From Pseudomonas lini (GTDB taxonomy: Bacteria > Pseudomonadota > Gammaproteobacteria > Pseudomonadales > Pseudomonadaceae), in contig NZ_JYLB01000003.1 of the NCBI RefSeq assembly GCF_001042905.1, forward strand, positions 1 through 64,000: a DNA stretch of 64,000 nt, written 5' to 3'. Of the stretch, positions 25,102 to 35,464 are shown in pieces (within the stretch, counting starts at the first letter, position 1; every line of letters begins with the position of its first letter). A program made the position numbers and the translations under genes. The notes below the pieces were generated by a model. It saw only the letters and a program-made list of their open reading frames with translations, was not told the origin of the DNA and did no database searches.

Positions 25102-27759
25102 TCAGGCCAGGCTTTTGCTGACCACTTCAAACACATCGCTGGACAGCTGCCCCGAAGCGCGAATCCGCTCCAGCTCACCTTTCATCAACGCCTGACGAGC
25201 GCTGTCGTATTTGCGCCAGCGAGTCAGCGGCGCCAGTTGGCGAGAGGCGATCTGCGGGTTAAACCCGTTCAACTCGATCACCAGATCCGCCAGGAACCGA
25301 TACCCGGAACCGTCGGCCGCGTGGAAGTTGATCAGGTTCTGCCCGGCAAACGCGCCGATCAGTGCCCGCACCTTGTTCGGATTCTTGATCGTGAACGCCG
25401 GGTGTTGCATCAAGGCTTTGACCCGCTCCAGACCGCCTGGCAATGTGCTGCCGGCCTGAACGCTGAACCACTGATCCATGACCAGCGGATTGTCCTTGAA
25501 GTGTTCGGCGAAGGTCGCCAACGCCGTGGCTTTCTGTTCTTCGAACGGCGAATTCACCACCACCGCCAACGCCGTCAGACGCTCCGTCATGTTGTCGCTG
25601 GTGTCGAACTGTTCAAGGGTCGCCGCCAACACTTCCGGCTTGCCGCTGAGCATCAGGTACGACAGCGCAATGTTTTGCAGCGCGCGGCGGGCGAAATGCT
25701 CGGCCTCGGCCACATACGGCGTTTTCTTCGAAAGATCGCGATTGGCCTGATAACGCAGCCACAATGCCTCGAACAAGCCTTCAGCCAATTGCTTACGGGC
25801 AAACTCGCGGGCCGTGTGAATGGCGTCTACGTCAGCCACTTCACTGATCTCGGTCAGATACGCCTCGCCCGGCAGCGAAAGCATCTCGGCGACCATCGCC
25901 TGATCAAGCGTATCGTCAGACAGCACAGTACGCAGCGCAGAAACCAAACGCTGATCCAGCACCAGCGTTTCACCCTTCTGTTGCTGTTCGATCAACTCTT
26001 GCAGCACCTGCACCGACAATTGCTGACCGGCATCCCAGCGGTTGAAACCATCACTGTCGTGCTGCATCAGGAACATCAGCTGATCGCGGTCGTACGGGAA
26101 GCTCAGTTTCACAGGCGCCGAGAAGCCACGCAGCAACGAAGGCAGCGGCTTTTCAGCAATGTCGATGAAGGTGAAGGTCTGCTCGGCTTCAGTCACCGAA
26201 ATAACCCGCGAAGTGCCTTGAGCACTGGCTTCACCGACAAGACGCAGGGCAATTTCGCCACCCTTGCTGTCCAGCAGGCCCAGTTCCACTGGAATCACGA
26301 ACGGCAGTTTTTCCACCTTGTCCGGGGTTTCCGGGCAGCTCTGACGGAAGGTCAGGCTGTAGGTTTTCGCTGCGGCGTCGTAGGACTCGCTCACCGCCAA
26401 ACGTGGTGTGCCGGCCTGGCTGTACCAGCGTTTGAATTGGGTCAGGTCGACGCCGTTGGCGTCTTCCATGGCCTTGATGAAGTCGTCGCAGGTCACGGCC
26501 TGGCCGTCATGGCGTTCGAAGTACAGGTCGCTGCCTTTGCGGAAACCGTCAGCGCCAAGCAAGGTGTGGATCATGCCGACCACTTCCGAGCCCTTTTCGT
26601 ACACGGTCAGGGTGTAGAAGTTGGAAATCTCGATGAAGCTGTCCGGGCGCACGGCATGAGCCATCGGGCCGGCGTCTTCGGCGAACTGGTGGGTACGCAG
26701 GTAAGCCACGTCCTGGATGCGCTTGACCGTGGCCGAGTTCATGTCGGCGGAGAAGCCGGAATCGCGGAACACGGTGAAGCCTTCCTTCAGCGACAACTGG
26801 AACCAGTCGCGGCAGGTCACGCGGTTGCCCGACCAGTTGTGGAAGTATTCGTGGGCAACGATCGCTTCCACCCGTTGGTGCGCGGCGTCGGTAGCGGTTT
26901 CGGCGCGGGCCAGTACGGCGCTGGAGTTGAAGATGTTGAGGCCCTTGTTCTCCATGGCGCCCATGTTGAAGTCGTTGACCGCGACGATCATGAAGATGTC
27001 CAGGTCGTACTCGCGACCGTAAACCTCTTCGTCCCAGCGCATCGACTTCTTCAGGCTGTTCATGGCGTGCTGGCACTTGTCGATGTTTTCCGGCTCGACA
27101 TAGATGCGCAGCGCCACGGAGCGCTCGGTCATGGTGGTGAAGGTGTCTTCGACGCACCACAGGTCACCGGCCACCAGCGCAAACAGGTAGGCCGGTTTCT
27201 TGAACGGGTCTTCCCAGGTCGCCCAGTGCCGGCCGTCTTCGCCCGGACCTGAGGCAATCGGGTTGCCGTTGGACAGCAGCACCGGATAGCTGTGCTGCTC
27301 GGCGACCACCGTGGTGGTGAACGTGCTCATCACGTCCGGGCGGTCGAGGTAATAGGTGATCTTGCGGAAACCTTCGGCCTCGCACTGGGTGCAGAACATG
27401 GTGCCGGATTTGTACAGGCCTTCCAGGGCGGTGTTGGTTTCCGGGTGGATTTTGACGCTGGTGTCGACCGTAAAGCTTGTTTCGGTCGGTTGCAGGGTCA
27501 AATGGTTCTCGGTCAGTTGGTAGTCGGCGGCGCTCAGTTCGCGATCGGCCAATGTCACCGACAGCAGCTCGAGTTGCTGACCGTCCAGCACCAGCGGCGG
27601 CAGGCCCGGGCCACGTTCAGGATTGCGGCGCATCACCAGTTGCGCATGGACCAGGCTGTGGTCCTCGAACAACTCGAAGGTCAGGTGCGTCTCGTCGATC
27701 AGGTACTCAGGCGCCTGATAGTCCTTCAGGTAGATCATCTTCGGTTGTTCGGTGCGCAT
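25102..27759 (-). CDS. pepN: Aminopeptidase N
   Basis: An 885-residue M1-family zinc metallopeptidase, normal length for the proteobacterial PepN. The exopeptidase motif GAMENKG and the zinc site HEYFHNWSGN with the downstream Glu in LKEGFTVFRD all appear near residues 260-325. It removes N-terminal residues from peptides in the cytosol. It is the last gene of the co-directional run from nadK. The start MRTEQPKMIYLKDY was kept; an internal ATG at MIYLKD is the alternative. Confidence 0.97.
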   Translation of the reverse strand: MRTEQPKMIYLKDYQAPEYLIDETHLTFELFEDHSLVHAQLVMRRNPERGPGLPPLVLDGQQLELLSVTLADRELSAADYQLTENHLTLQPTETSFTVDTSVKIHPETNTALEGLYKSGTMFCTQCEAEGFRKITYYLDRPDVMSTFTTTVVAEQHSYPVLLSNGNPIASGPGEDGRHWATWEDPFKKPAYLFALVAGDLWCVEDTFTTMTERSVALRIYVEPENIDKCQHAMNSLKKSMRWDEEVYGREYDLDIFMIVAVNDFNMGAMENKGLNIFNSSAVLARAETATDAAHQRVEAIVAHEYFHNWSGNRVTCRDWFQLSLKEGFTVFRDSGFSADMNSATVKRIQDVAYLRTHQFAEDAGPMAHAVRPDSFIEISNFYTLTVYEKGSEVVGMIHTLLGADGFRKGSDLYFERHDGQAVTCDDFIKAMEDANGVDLTQFKRWYSQAGTPRLAVSESYDAAAKTYSLTFRQSCPETPDKVEKLPFVIPVELGLLDSKGGEIALRLVGEASAQGTSRVISVTEAEQTFTFIDIAEKPLPSLLRGFSAPVKLSFPYDRDQLMFLMQHDSDGFNRWDAGQQLSVQVLQELIEQQQKGETLVLDQRLVSALRTVLSDDTLDQAMVAEMLSLPGEAYLTEISEVADVDAIHTAREFARKQLAEGLFEALWLRYQANRDLSKKTPYVAEAEHFARRALQNIALSYLMLSGKPEVLAATLEQFDTSDNMTERLTALAVVVNSPFEEQKATALATFAEHFKDNPLVMDQWFSVQAGSTLPGGLERVKALMQHPAFTIKNPNKVRALIGAFAGQNLINFHAADGSGYRFLADLVIELNGFNPQIASRQLAPLTRWRKYDSARQALMKGELERIRASGQLSSDVFEVVSKSLA

Positions 27760-27769
27760 ACTGGAATCC

Positions 27770-28600
27770 TTACTGATGCACGGCGAGCTGGTAGGCCGTG
27801 TATTTACGAATATTGATCACGCCGGTGTCGAAAATCAGGTACTGGCCCTTGATCCCCAGCAGCGTGCCTTCGGCAATCGGGTTCTTGTCCAGGTTGAAGC
27901 TGACAATTTTGGCCGGGTATTGCTCGACCGGATAGCGGATCTCGAGCGGCTCGACATCGGTAATGGTCTGGATTGCTTGCAGGCCAAATCGTTCCTGCAA
28001 TGTTTGCAGGCCTTCGGCGCAGCTCTCGAACAGCTGATCGCGAACCTGCGACAGATCCACCGACACCGCATCGCCCTTGAGTAAAGCACGCCAGTTGGTC
28101 TTGTCAGCTACCTGGCTGCGGAACAGGTCTTCGACGAAGCCCGACTGCTGGCGGGTCGCGACGCGCATGATCGGCAAGGCCTGGCTGGCGCCCTGATCGA
28201 GCCAACGAGTGGGCAGCTGCGTGGCGCGGGTTATACCGACCTTCACCCCTGACGAATTGGCCAGATACACCACGTGATCGGTCATGCAGAACTTTTCGCC
28301 CCACGCAGGCTCACGGCAGGTGCCGGCATCGTAGTGGCAACGTTCCGGGCTCATGATGCAAATGTCGCACTGGGCCAGTTTGGTCATGCACGGGTAGCAG
28401 TAACCCTGGCTGAAACTGGTTTTGGTCTTGCGTCCGCAATGGGTGCAGTGGATCGCCCCCAGGTATTCCAGGCGCACCGTGCTGCCGATCAACGGATTGA
28501 CCGGTACCTCGGCGTCGCCCAGACGAAAAGCGTACTGAACGTTCGGCCCGTCAAGGCGCGCCGACATTTTGCTGATTGCACCACGGCCAATCTCGATCAA
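27770..28600 (-). CDS. DUF2797 zinc-ribbon-like protein
   Basis: About 276 residues with a cysteine-rich part (CTHCGRK, GYCYPCMTKLAQCDIC, ERCHYDAGTC) that should bind metal, followed by GVKVGITRATQLPTRWLDQGAS, a GIY-YIG-like stretch as noted for this family. Function unknown. I choose a TTG start at 28600, read as LIEIGRGAISKM, which overlaps the stop of the DUF1315 gene as TTGA. A longer reading to an ATG at 28657 would overlap that gene by 60 bp. Confidence 0.82.
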   Translation of the reverse strand: MIEIGRGAISKMSARLDGPNVQYAFRLGDAEVPVNPLIGSTVRLEYLGAIHCTHCGRKTKTSFSQGYCYPCMTKLAQCDICIMSPERCHYDAGTCREPAWGEKFCMTDHVVYLANSSGVKVGITRATQLPTRWLDQGASQALPIMRVATRQQSGFVEDLFRSQVADKTNWRALLKGDAVSVDLSQVRDQLFESCAEGLQTLQERFGLQAIQTITDVEPLEIRYPVEQYPAKIVSFNLDKNPIAEGTLLGIKGQYLIFDTGVINIRKYTAYQLAVHQ

Positions 28601-28857
28601 TGGATGGCATCCGATTTGAACAGAATGTTTGGCACTTCGATCGACTTCGACTCGCATTCCTGCGGGCCCATGTAGCCGGTGCGCTCTTCCTCGGGCAGGT
28701 TCTGGATTTCCCAGGCGATCATCGCTTGCAGAGACAGTTCACGCTGCTCGGCGGTGAGTTTGCCACCGTCGGACCATTTGCCGATTTCCACCGCCAGTTT
28801 CAGGCTCTGGTAGATATCCGGGGTGATGTTTTTGATCATTTCGTTAAAAGAGGACAT
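28597..28857 (-). CDS. DUF1315 family protein
   Basis: 86 residues, soluble, starting MSSFNEMIKNITPDIYQSL with GGAG 6 bp before the ATG (a TTG three bases upstream is the alternative). YMGPQECESKS near the C-terminus is typical of the family, known as YeaC-like in enterobacteria. No function is known. It is coupled to DUF2797 through a TTGA overlap. Confidence 0.88.
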   Translation of the reverse strand: MSSFNEMIKNITPDIYQSLKLAVEIGKWSDGGKLTAEQRELSLQAMIAWEIQNLPEEERTGYMGPQECESKSIEVPNILFKSDAIH

Positions 28858-28887
28858 CAAGGGCTCCGCGCTCTTTAATCACATAGC

Positions 28888-29760
28888 TTATTTGGAGGTC
28901 AGTTTACGGCGGTTGTACAAACCGCCCAACAAACCGGTGAAGCATCCGATGAGTAACCCGCTGACGTGGGCCGCGTTGGCAATCTGGCCGAAGCCGATCA
29001 TCGAGACCAGCCCCGACAGACACACCAGCAACCACACCAGCATCATCACCAACACCCCTCGAGGCAGGCGATACGCCGGGTTCGGCGACAGGATCTGAAA
29101 GATCCAGCAATGCCCGAGCAGGCCGTACAGCACCCCGGACAACCCGCCAAACAGGCTCGGGCCGCTGAAAAGGTATTGGGTATAGTTGGACACCAGGCTG
29201 AACAGCAGCGTCAGGCCGATCAGGTTGATGCTGCCCTGACGCGACTCGATACGCCGCCCCAGTTCCCAGTACCACATGCCGTTCATGGCCAGGTGCAGGA
29301 TGCCGAAGTGGATCAGCATCGGCGTCACCAGACGCCACCACTGCCCCGCCGCCAAGCTGTCGACCAATGGCGTGAAATGGATGTACTCGCCGACCACGCG
29401 GAAATCGAGGAACGTCAGCCAGCGTATCGTTTCGAGATTCTCGCCAAGCAGCGTCACCATCGCGACGATCAGGGTCAACAGCAGCACCAACGCCGTAGCC
29501 TTGCTGTGGCGCAATTGCTCGACGAAGCCTGGACGCTGCCGCGTCTGCGTGATCGGGATATCCAGTTGCTGATCGGGGTCGCCCGCCGGAAAGCGTTCGT
29601 ACAATGAGCGCACATCTTCGCTGATGTTGGCCGGCACCCACAGCACTTGCTCGCCCGCCTCTTCGCTGACCCGATGGGGCACTTGCATGCGCTGCAGCAG
29701 TTTGACGAACCCGCTCAAATCCACCGCCAGAGGCAGACGCAATACCGCCACCGCCGTCAT
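28888..29760 (-). CDS. Rhomboid-family intramembrane serine protease
   Basis: 290 residues. A soluble N-terminal domain of about 85 residues is followed by six to seven membrane segments. The family motifs are all present: HLAMNGMWYWELGRRIE in the second segment, the catalytic Ser in GGLSGVLYGLLG and the catalytic His in ANAAHVSGLLIG. GlpG-type rhomboids cut membrane-bound substrates in the inner membrane. The start overlaps the metallophosphoesterase stop as ATGA. Confidence 0.93.
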   Translation of the reverse strand: MTAVAVLRLPLAVDLSGFVKLLQRMQVPHRVSEEAGEQVLWVPANISEDVRSLYERFPAGDPDQQLDIPITQTRQRPGFVEQLRHSKATALVLLLTLIVAMVTLLGENLETIRWLTFLDFRVVGEYIHFTPLVDSLAAGQWWRLVTPMLIHFGILHLAMNGMWYWELGRRIESRQGSINLIGLTLLFSLVSNYTQYLFSGPSLFGGLSGVLYGLLGHCWIFQILSPNPAYRLPRGVLVMMLVWLLVCLSGLVSMIGFGQIANAAHVSGLLIGCFTGLLGGLYNRRKLTSK

Positions 29761-30728
29761 CGCAACACCTCCGGGCGCTCGACATCGACCCAGACAAATT
29801 TATGCGGGTCGAGACGGGTTTCCTGATCCAGACGATAAGCGACCAGTTTGCCGTAGAGCACCGCACTGTAATCCAGACACGCCAGGTTCGGGCGGATCGG
29901 CGCCGGTTTGCCGCTGCGCCAGTAGTGACCGACGAACAACAGCGGCTCATCGACGCCGTAGCGCAGCAAGTTGTCTTTTTCGCTGGACGACAGCGGCGTG
30001 CGGGCCACCGGCTCAGGCAGGGCGTCGGGCTGGAACACGATGTCTCCGTAGGTTTGCGGGTCGTCTTCCCAGAACTTGGTGCGGAAAAACGAGCGCGTCA
30101 GGCCGTCGCCGCTGGTCATGGTCAACCCGTGGGGCAAGCGCATGTCGGTGCCGCGCAACAGGCGATCGAACACGGTGCAGGCAAAACTGCCTGGCACCGC
30201 GGAGGCCTGGAGGAAGTGCTCATCGATGCAACCGTCGGGGAACAATCCGCGCAACGGCTCGATCAGGCCGGCGTCCCAACAGGCATGCACCACGCGGAAA
30301 CGCCCGGCATCGACGAACAATGGCAGCTTATAGAACCATTGCAGGAAGTCATGCCATTCCGCGGGATGATCTTCGAACTGGGTCAGGGTTTCCTGAAGCA
30401 GGCGCGCGTGGCGTGGCGTATGTTCACGCACGAACTGCTGGCCACTGCCCGGCGGCGCCGGCGTGCTCCAGCCGAGGGCGTTGAATTCATGGTTGCCCAT
30501 GATGCACAGCGCCTGGCCGGCCTCGACCATGTCGTGGACGATGTGCAGCGCCTCGCGAATCCGCGGGCCGCGGTCGATGATGTCGCCGAGGAACACCGCC
30601 ATGCGCGACGGATGCCGCCAGACGCCAGCCTGTTTGTGGTAACCGAGCCGGTCGAGCAAGTGCTCAAGGGTCAGAGCGCAACCGTGCACGTCACCGATCA
30701 GGTCGTAGCTACGCGCGGGATCGAGCAT
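29757..30728 (-). CDS. Calcineurin-like metallophosphoesterase
   Basis: 323 residues with the metal-binding series DVHG near residue 13, GDIIDRGPR near 48 and GNHEFNALGW near 80, as in the PrpE/ApaH group. It starts 1 base into the nadK stop (TGATG), so it is translated with nadK. The likely substrate is a phosphoprotein or a dinucleotide polyphosphate; the sequence does not settle this. Confidence 0.9.
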   Translation of the reverse strand: MLDPARSYDLIGDVHGCALTLEHLLDRLGYHKQAGVWRHPSRMAVFLGDIIDRGPRIREALHIVHDMVEAGQALCIMGNHEFNALGWSTPAPPGSGQQFVREHTPRHARLLQETLTQFEDHPAEWHDFLQWFYKLPLFVDAGRFRVVHACWDAGLIEPLRGLFPDGCIDEHFLQASAVPGSFACTVFDRLLRGTDMRLPHGLTMTSGDGLTRSFFRTKFWEDDPQTYGDIVFQPDALPEPVARTPLSSSEKDNLLRYGVDEPLLFVGHYWRSGKPAPIRPNLACLDYSAVLYGKLVAYRLDQETRLDPHKFVWVDVERPEVLR

Positions 30729-31618
30729 CAGTCGCCTCCACCACCCAACTTGCTGCCCCAGCCAAGTTTGGTCCGGCAGACTTCATAGTAGTTGTGGTCC
30801 AGCGGATGAATCAGCCGCAGCTTCTGCGCTTTCTTGCTGATGGTGATGGTGTCACCGGGCGCGCAGGTGAAGTGATTCTGCCCGTCACAGGAGACTTGCG
30901 GGTAAATCTGCATATCTTTGGACACGACGATTTTCAGCTCACTATTGCCATCGACCACGATCGGCCTGCCTGACAAGGTATGGGGGTACATCGGCACAAT
31001 CACAATAGCGTCGAGCTTGGGATGCATGATCGGGCCGCCCGCAGACAGTGCATAAGCGGTCGAACCGGTCGGCGTGGCGACGATCAGGCCGTCGGCCTTC
31101 TGGCTGCAGACGAACTGGCCGTCGATGTACAACTCGAACTCGATCATCCGCGTCGATTTGCCGGGGTGCAGCACCACGTCGTTCAGCGCATCGCCCTGGC
31201 CGATGGCCTCGGCATGGCGACGGACTTCAGCTTGCAGCAGGAAGCGGTTTTCCACCAGGTAGTGGCCGTCGAGCACTTCGGCGACCTTGACTTCCAGTTC
31301 ATCGGGACGAATATCGGTCAGGAATCCCAGGCTGCCCCGGTTGATGCCGAGCACCGGAATATTGTGCTTGGCCAAGGCACGGGCGGCGCCCAGCAGGCTG
31401 CCGTCACCACCGACCACAATCACCATGTCACACACTTCACCGAGCATCTTGCGCGACGAAGTTTGCAGGCCATGACCCGGCAGGACTTCGGCGATGGTGT
31501 CTTCGAGGATCACGTGCAGGTGACGATCGAGCAGAAACCGTTTCAGTCGGCGGACGGTATCCAGCACCTGAGAACTGCCCAGGCGACCGATGATGCCGAT
31601 ATTACGAAATTGCTCCAT
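30728..31618 (-). CDS. nadK: NAD kinase
   Basis: 296 residues. The GGDGSLLGAAR motif (ATP and NAD phosphate binding, with the catalytic Asp) lies near residue 70, and the second signature STAYALSAGGPI near 185. It makes NADP from NAD. The start MEQFRNIGIIGR was chosen; the longer reading to 31663 has no homologous look. First gene of the nadK to pepN run, divergent from the DUF1853 gene. Confidence 0.96.
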   Translation of the reverse strand: MEQFRNIGIIGRLGSSQVLDTVRRLKRFLLDRHLHVILEDTIAEVLPGHGLQTSSRKMLGEVCDMVIVVGGDGSLLGAARALAKHNIPVLGINRGSLGFLTDIRPDELEVKVAEVLDGHYLVENRFLLQAEVRRHAEAIGQGDALNDVVLHPGKSTRMIEFELYIDGQFVCSQKADGLIVATPTGSTAYALSAGGPIMHPKLDAIVIVPMYPHTLSGRPIVVDGNSELKIVVSKDMQIYPQVSCDGQNHFTCAPGDTITISKKAQKLRLIHPLDHNYYEVCRTKLGWGSKLGGGGD

Positions 31619-31688
31619 GGGGCTCCTATTGGGACGCAGAGGGCCTGCGACGGCGAAAAACACGATTATGGGCGAAAGCGCGGCGTAG

Positions 31689-32693
<1,005 letters not shown>

Positions 32694-32718
32694 GTTTTTG
32701 TGGTGAATGGATGGGCGT

Positions 32719-32743
32719 CTTCGCGGGCAAGCCTCGCTCCTAC
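32719..32743. repeat. Single REP arm
   Basis: tcttcgcgggcaagcctcgctcc is one arm of a GAGCGAGGCTTGCCCGCGAA-type palindrome without its partner, just before the full REP at 32772. Confidence 0.7.
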
Positions 32744-32771
32744 AAGGACCTTCGCCATAAGGAGATCCAAT

Positions 32772-32860
32772 GTGGGAGCGGGCTTGCTCGCGAAAGCGGT
32801 GGGTCAGTCGATATCAATGTTGACTGTGCTGCCGTCTTCGCGAGCAAGCCCGCTCCCACA
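32772..32860. repeat. REP-type palindrome
   Basis: Arms gtgggagcgggcttgctcgcg and inverse lie about 43 bp apart between the convergent DUF1853 and FMN reductase genes. Confidence 0.92.
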
Positions 32861-32906
32861 AGGATTGTGGCTGGCCACAAGAATTAATCAGCGCCACGTA
32901 AACGGG

Positions 32907-33467
32907 TCACTGCTTTTTATGCTGCTCAACCCACAGCGCATACGCATCGATGAATTTCTGCAAGAACGGCCTCACCGACTCAGACAACTTGCCCGCCTCG
33001 TCGAATGCTGAACCGGCGCCGCCCAGATAGGCTTCAGGCTGTTGCATACACGGCACATTGAGAAACACCATGGACTGGCGAATATTGTGGTTGGCCCCAA
33101 ATCCGCCGACGGCGCCTGGTGAAACGCTGATCACCGCACCCGGCTTACCGTTCCAGGCGCTCTTGCCGTAGGGGCGCGAACCCACGTCGATCGCATTCTT
33201 CAACGGCGCCGGCACCGAACGGTTATATTCCGGGGTTACGAACAGCACCGCGTCGGATGAGCTCACCTGTTGTCGGAAAGTGCTGTAGGCTGCCGGCGGT
33301 GACTCGCCATCGATGTCTTCGTTGTAGAGCGGCAAATCGCCGATTTCGACGATATTCAGCTTCAGATTGGCAGGCGCCAGCTCGGCCAGCGCCAGTGCGA
33401 CCTTACGGTTGATCGACGCTTTTCTCAGGCTGCCGACCAGAACGGCGATCTCGTAGACGTTGCTCAT
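32907..33467 (-). CDS. NADPH-dependent FMN reductase
   Basis: 186 residues of the flavodoxin-like fold. LVGSLRKASINRKVA near the N-terminus binds the FMN phosphate. TPEYNRSVPAPLKNAIDVGSR near residue 80-100 and GAVGGFGANHN further on are typical of the ChrR/YieF quinone reductase group. It probably reduces quinones, chromate or dyes with NAD(P)H and protects against oxidants. Single gene. Confidence 0.92.
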   Translation of the reverse strand: MSNVYEIAVLVGSLRKASINRKVALALAELAPANLKLNIVEIGDLPLYNEDIDGESPPAAYSTFRQQVSSSDAVLFVTPEYNRSVPAPLKNAIDVGSRPYGKSAWNGKPGAVISVSPGAVGGFGANHNIRQSMVFLNVPCMQQPEAYLGGAGSAFDEAGKLSESVRPFLQKFIDAYALWVEQHKKQ

Positions 33468-33651
33468 GGAAGATTCTCGACTGTCCGATGGGAAGAGCTT
33501 CTAGTTATAGATGATCAAATGACGATTCAACCAGTGGGCGACGGAAAAACGCCGCCCCTGACTATTTTTTTCCTGTAGGAAAACTTACCTCGCCCAACCA
33601 CGGTCTACAGAACCGCAAATTGAGTGATTTATCTCCAGAGGTTCTAAGCAG

Positions 33652-33888
33652 ATGGCAGCAGTACTCGTCGGTCAGTTCCATGCAAGAGACGCGGAAGGCC
33701 GCGTTTATTCCGTGCATGAGTTCCAGGAATCCACCCCGTCGCACGACGGCCTCGCCGGCTCGGAGCCTGTCACCACCTATAAGCTGGCCATTGGCGACCG
33801 GGTCAACAAACTCGACGATAACGAATTTGTGCTGGTGCAATCAGGCGTCACCCTCACTCGCGAACCTGAAACGAACGTGGCCTCATAA
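33652..33888 (+). CDS. Conserved small protein of unknown function (78 aa)
   Basis: A soluble protein without Cys, starting MAAVLVGQFHARDAEGRVYSV. Its alternation of short hydrophobic and polar runs suggests an all-beta fold (TTYKLAIGDRVNKLDDNEFVLVQSGVTL). AGAGG precedes the ATG. I do not recognise a function. It lies between divergent and downstream regulators without overlap. Confidence 0.7.
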   Translation: MAAVLVGQFHARDAEGRVYSVHEFQESTPSHDGLAGSEPVTTYKLAIGDRVNKLDDNEFVLVQSGVTLTREPETNVAS

Positions 33889-33976
33889 CCCGCTGTTATG
33901 AGCAGAAGTCATATGCGCGCACTTGAGTTAGGATTCAGTGACTGACTCCCTCACCTGCTGAACATGGACTTCACGC

Positions 33977-34870
33977 ATGCGTTTACGTCATATCGAAGTG
34001 ATCCAGGCGCTCCTGCAGACCGGTCACCTGGGCACCGCCGCCGAATGGCTGCAGTTGCCGGTGGCCGAGGTTGAACGCACCCTGCGTGATGCCGAGGATC
34101 AGTTGGGTTTCATGCTGTTTGCCAGCGTGCGTGGTCGCCTGCAAGCCACGCGCGAGGCGCGGGAGTTGCAGGTCGAGATCGCCCACGTCTACGAAGCCCT
34201 CGAGCCGGTCCAGCGACTGGCCAGCAGCCTCAAGCAATATTTGGCCCCGCCCCTGCGAATCATCTGCACCCCGCCGTTGGCACAACACCTGTTGCCACAC
34301 AGCATCGCGGCCCTGCGCCGACGCCTCCCCGACGCACCTTGCACCCTCCTGAGCCAGCCGACCCGCGAGATTGTCAGAAGCCTGCTGCTGCGTGAAAGCG
34401 ATTTGGGCCTGAGCCTGCATGACCCGGACCACGCCGATATCCATTGCCAGGTCATCGCTCAAGGCAAGCTCCAGCTGCTGGCGCCCCATGGCTGGCTGCA
34501 ACCGAAACAGAAGTACATCTCGCTGCAGGACCTGGCCGGCCAGTCGATGGTCGGCCTGGAAGGTCACGATCCGTTAAGCCCGGCGCTGGACAACAAGCTG
34601 CATGCGCTGCGCCCTGCCCCGGTCATCCAGACCCGGGTCCAGACTCATCAAATGATGCGCAGCATGGTCGAGGCCGGTGAAGGCCTGGCAATCGTCGACC
34701 CATTCACCGCCCTCGGCGCCAAATCGGCTGGGCTCGATACCTGCCCCCTGGCGCCTGCCGTGCCGATCAGCGTGTATGCCTTGAGCCTCAAGACCGCCGA
34801 GCCCTCTTCGGCGGTTCAGGCGTTGCTGGACATCGTCACGGAACAAGCCGTGGCGATGTTGGCGAGCTGA
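33977..34870 (+). CDS. LysR-family transcriptional regulator
   Basis: 297 residues. The N-terminal helix-turn-helix (LRHIEVIQALLQTGHLGTAA, then LQLPVAEVERTLRDAEDQLG) is followed by a periplasmic-binding-protein-like effector domain. No obvious divergent target gene: it follows the 78-residue unknown gene, and its 3' end runs 35 bp into the convergent GNAT gene. Confidence 0.9.
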   Translation: MRLRHIEVIQALLQTGHLGTAAEWLQLPVAEVERTLRDAEDQLGFMLFASVRGRLQATREARELQVEIAHVYEALEPVQRLASSLKQYLAPPLRIICTPPLAQHLLPHSIAALRRRLPDAPCTLLSQPTREIVRSLLLRESDLGLSLHDPDHADIHCQVIAQGKLQLLAPHGWLQPKQKYISLQDLAGQSMVGLEGHDPLSPALDNKLHALRPAPVIQTRVQTHQMMRSMVEAGEGLAIVDPFTALGAKSAGLDTCPLAPAVPISVYALSLKTAEPSSAVQALLDIVTEQAVAMLAS

Positions 34871-35450
34871 GCGGGTTTTCCAGCGGATTATCGAACAGGC
34901 GATACCAGAACAGCGCCACCTCAGCGGTGTTCGGATCGATCCCGCGGTAGCGCAGATGATCGATCCCGCCGACCGTGTAACCGCAACGCTCATAAAGTCG
35001 GCAGGCCCCCAGGTTGTTGTTCTGGGTTTCCAGCATAATGCCCGGCAGTTTTTTCTTGCGGCTCCAGAACTGCGCCACGTCCAGCAGCGCCTTGGCCACG
35101 CCATGACGGCGCGCCGGCGCATGCACCGCCAATTCATCGATATGGGCGAAGCCGTTCCAGTTGGTACTGACCACTAAATGACCCACCGGCTCGTCATCCA
35201 GATAGGCCATGAAAATCTCGCTGTCAGCGGCATCGCGAAAACTGCTGAATTCCTCGGGATCGATGCCATAACACTTGCGATACGGGGTGATTGGTGTCAC
35301 CGGCCACTGCAGCACCGGCTTACCGATTTGCGCGGCACCATAGGCGGCGACTTCAAAACTGAAATCACTGCCCCAGATATAAGCCGCAAACCCCTCATCG
35401 GCGACACGCACCGAGAGGCCTGGGTATTTGGGATTCATGACTGGTTGCAT
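34836..35450 (-). CDS. GNAT-family N-acetyltransferase
   Basis: 204 residues. IDELAVHAPARRHGVAKALL carries the acetyl-CoA motif (R-x-x-G-x-A) near residue 118, followed by NNNLGACRLYERCGYTVGG, another GNAT signature. The start MQPVMNPKYPG has AGGA 11 bp upstream. An ATG at 35468 overlaps the ldcA stop as ATGA, but its ribosome site abuts it. Either way it follows ldcA directly and may acetylate an amine such as cadaverine; that is inference from position. Confidence 0.85.
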   Translation of the reverse strand: MQPVMNPKYPGLSVRVADEGFAAYIWGSDFSFEVAAYGAAQIGKPVLQWPVTPITPYRKCYGIDPEEFSSFRDAADSEIFMAYLDDEPVGHLVVSTNWNGFAHIDELAVHAPARRHGVAKALLDVAQFWSRKKKLPGIMLETQNNNLGACRLYERCGYTVGGIDHLRYRGIDPNTAEVALFWYRLFDNPLENPLSSPTSPRLVP

Positions 35451-35464
35451 ACTCGGAAAGGTCC

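Noticed and set aside
24201..25121. Several 70-170 codon frames within the large inverted repeat
   Set aside because: They cross REP arms and the repeat in every frame, lack ribosome sites and have repeat-derived composition.
25075..27252. A 725-codon plus-strand open frame antisense to pepN
   Set aside because: pepN is certain from its motifs; the antisense product has no recognisable domain.
33530..33580. Possible terminator (gggcg ... cgccc followed by T's)
   Set aside because: It lies in a divergent promoter region, the stem is short and there is no gene for it to end.
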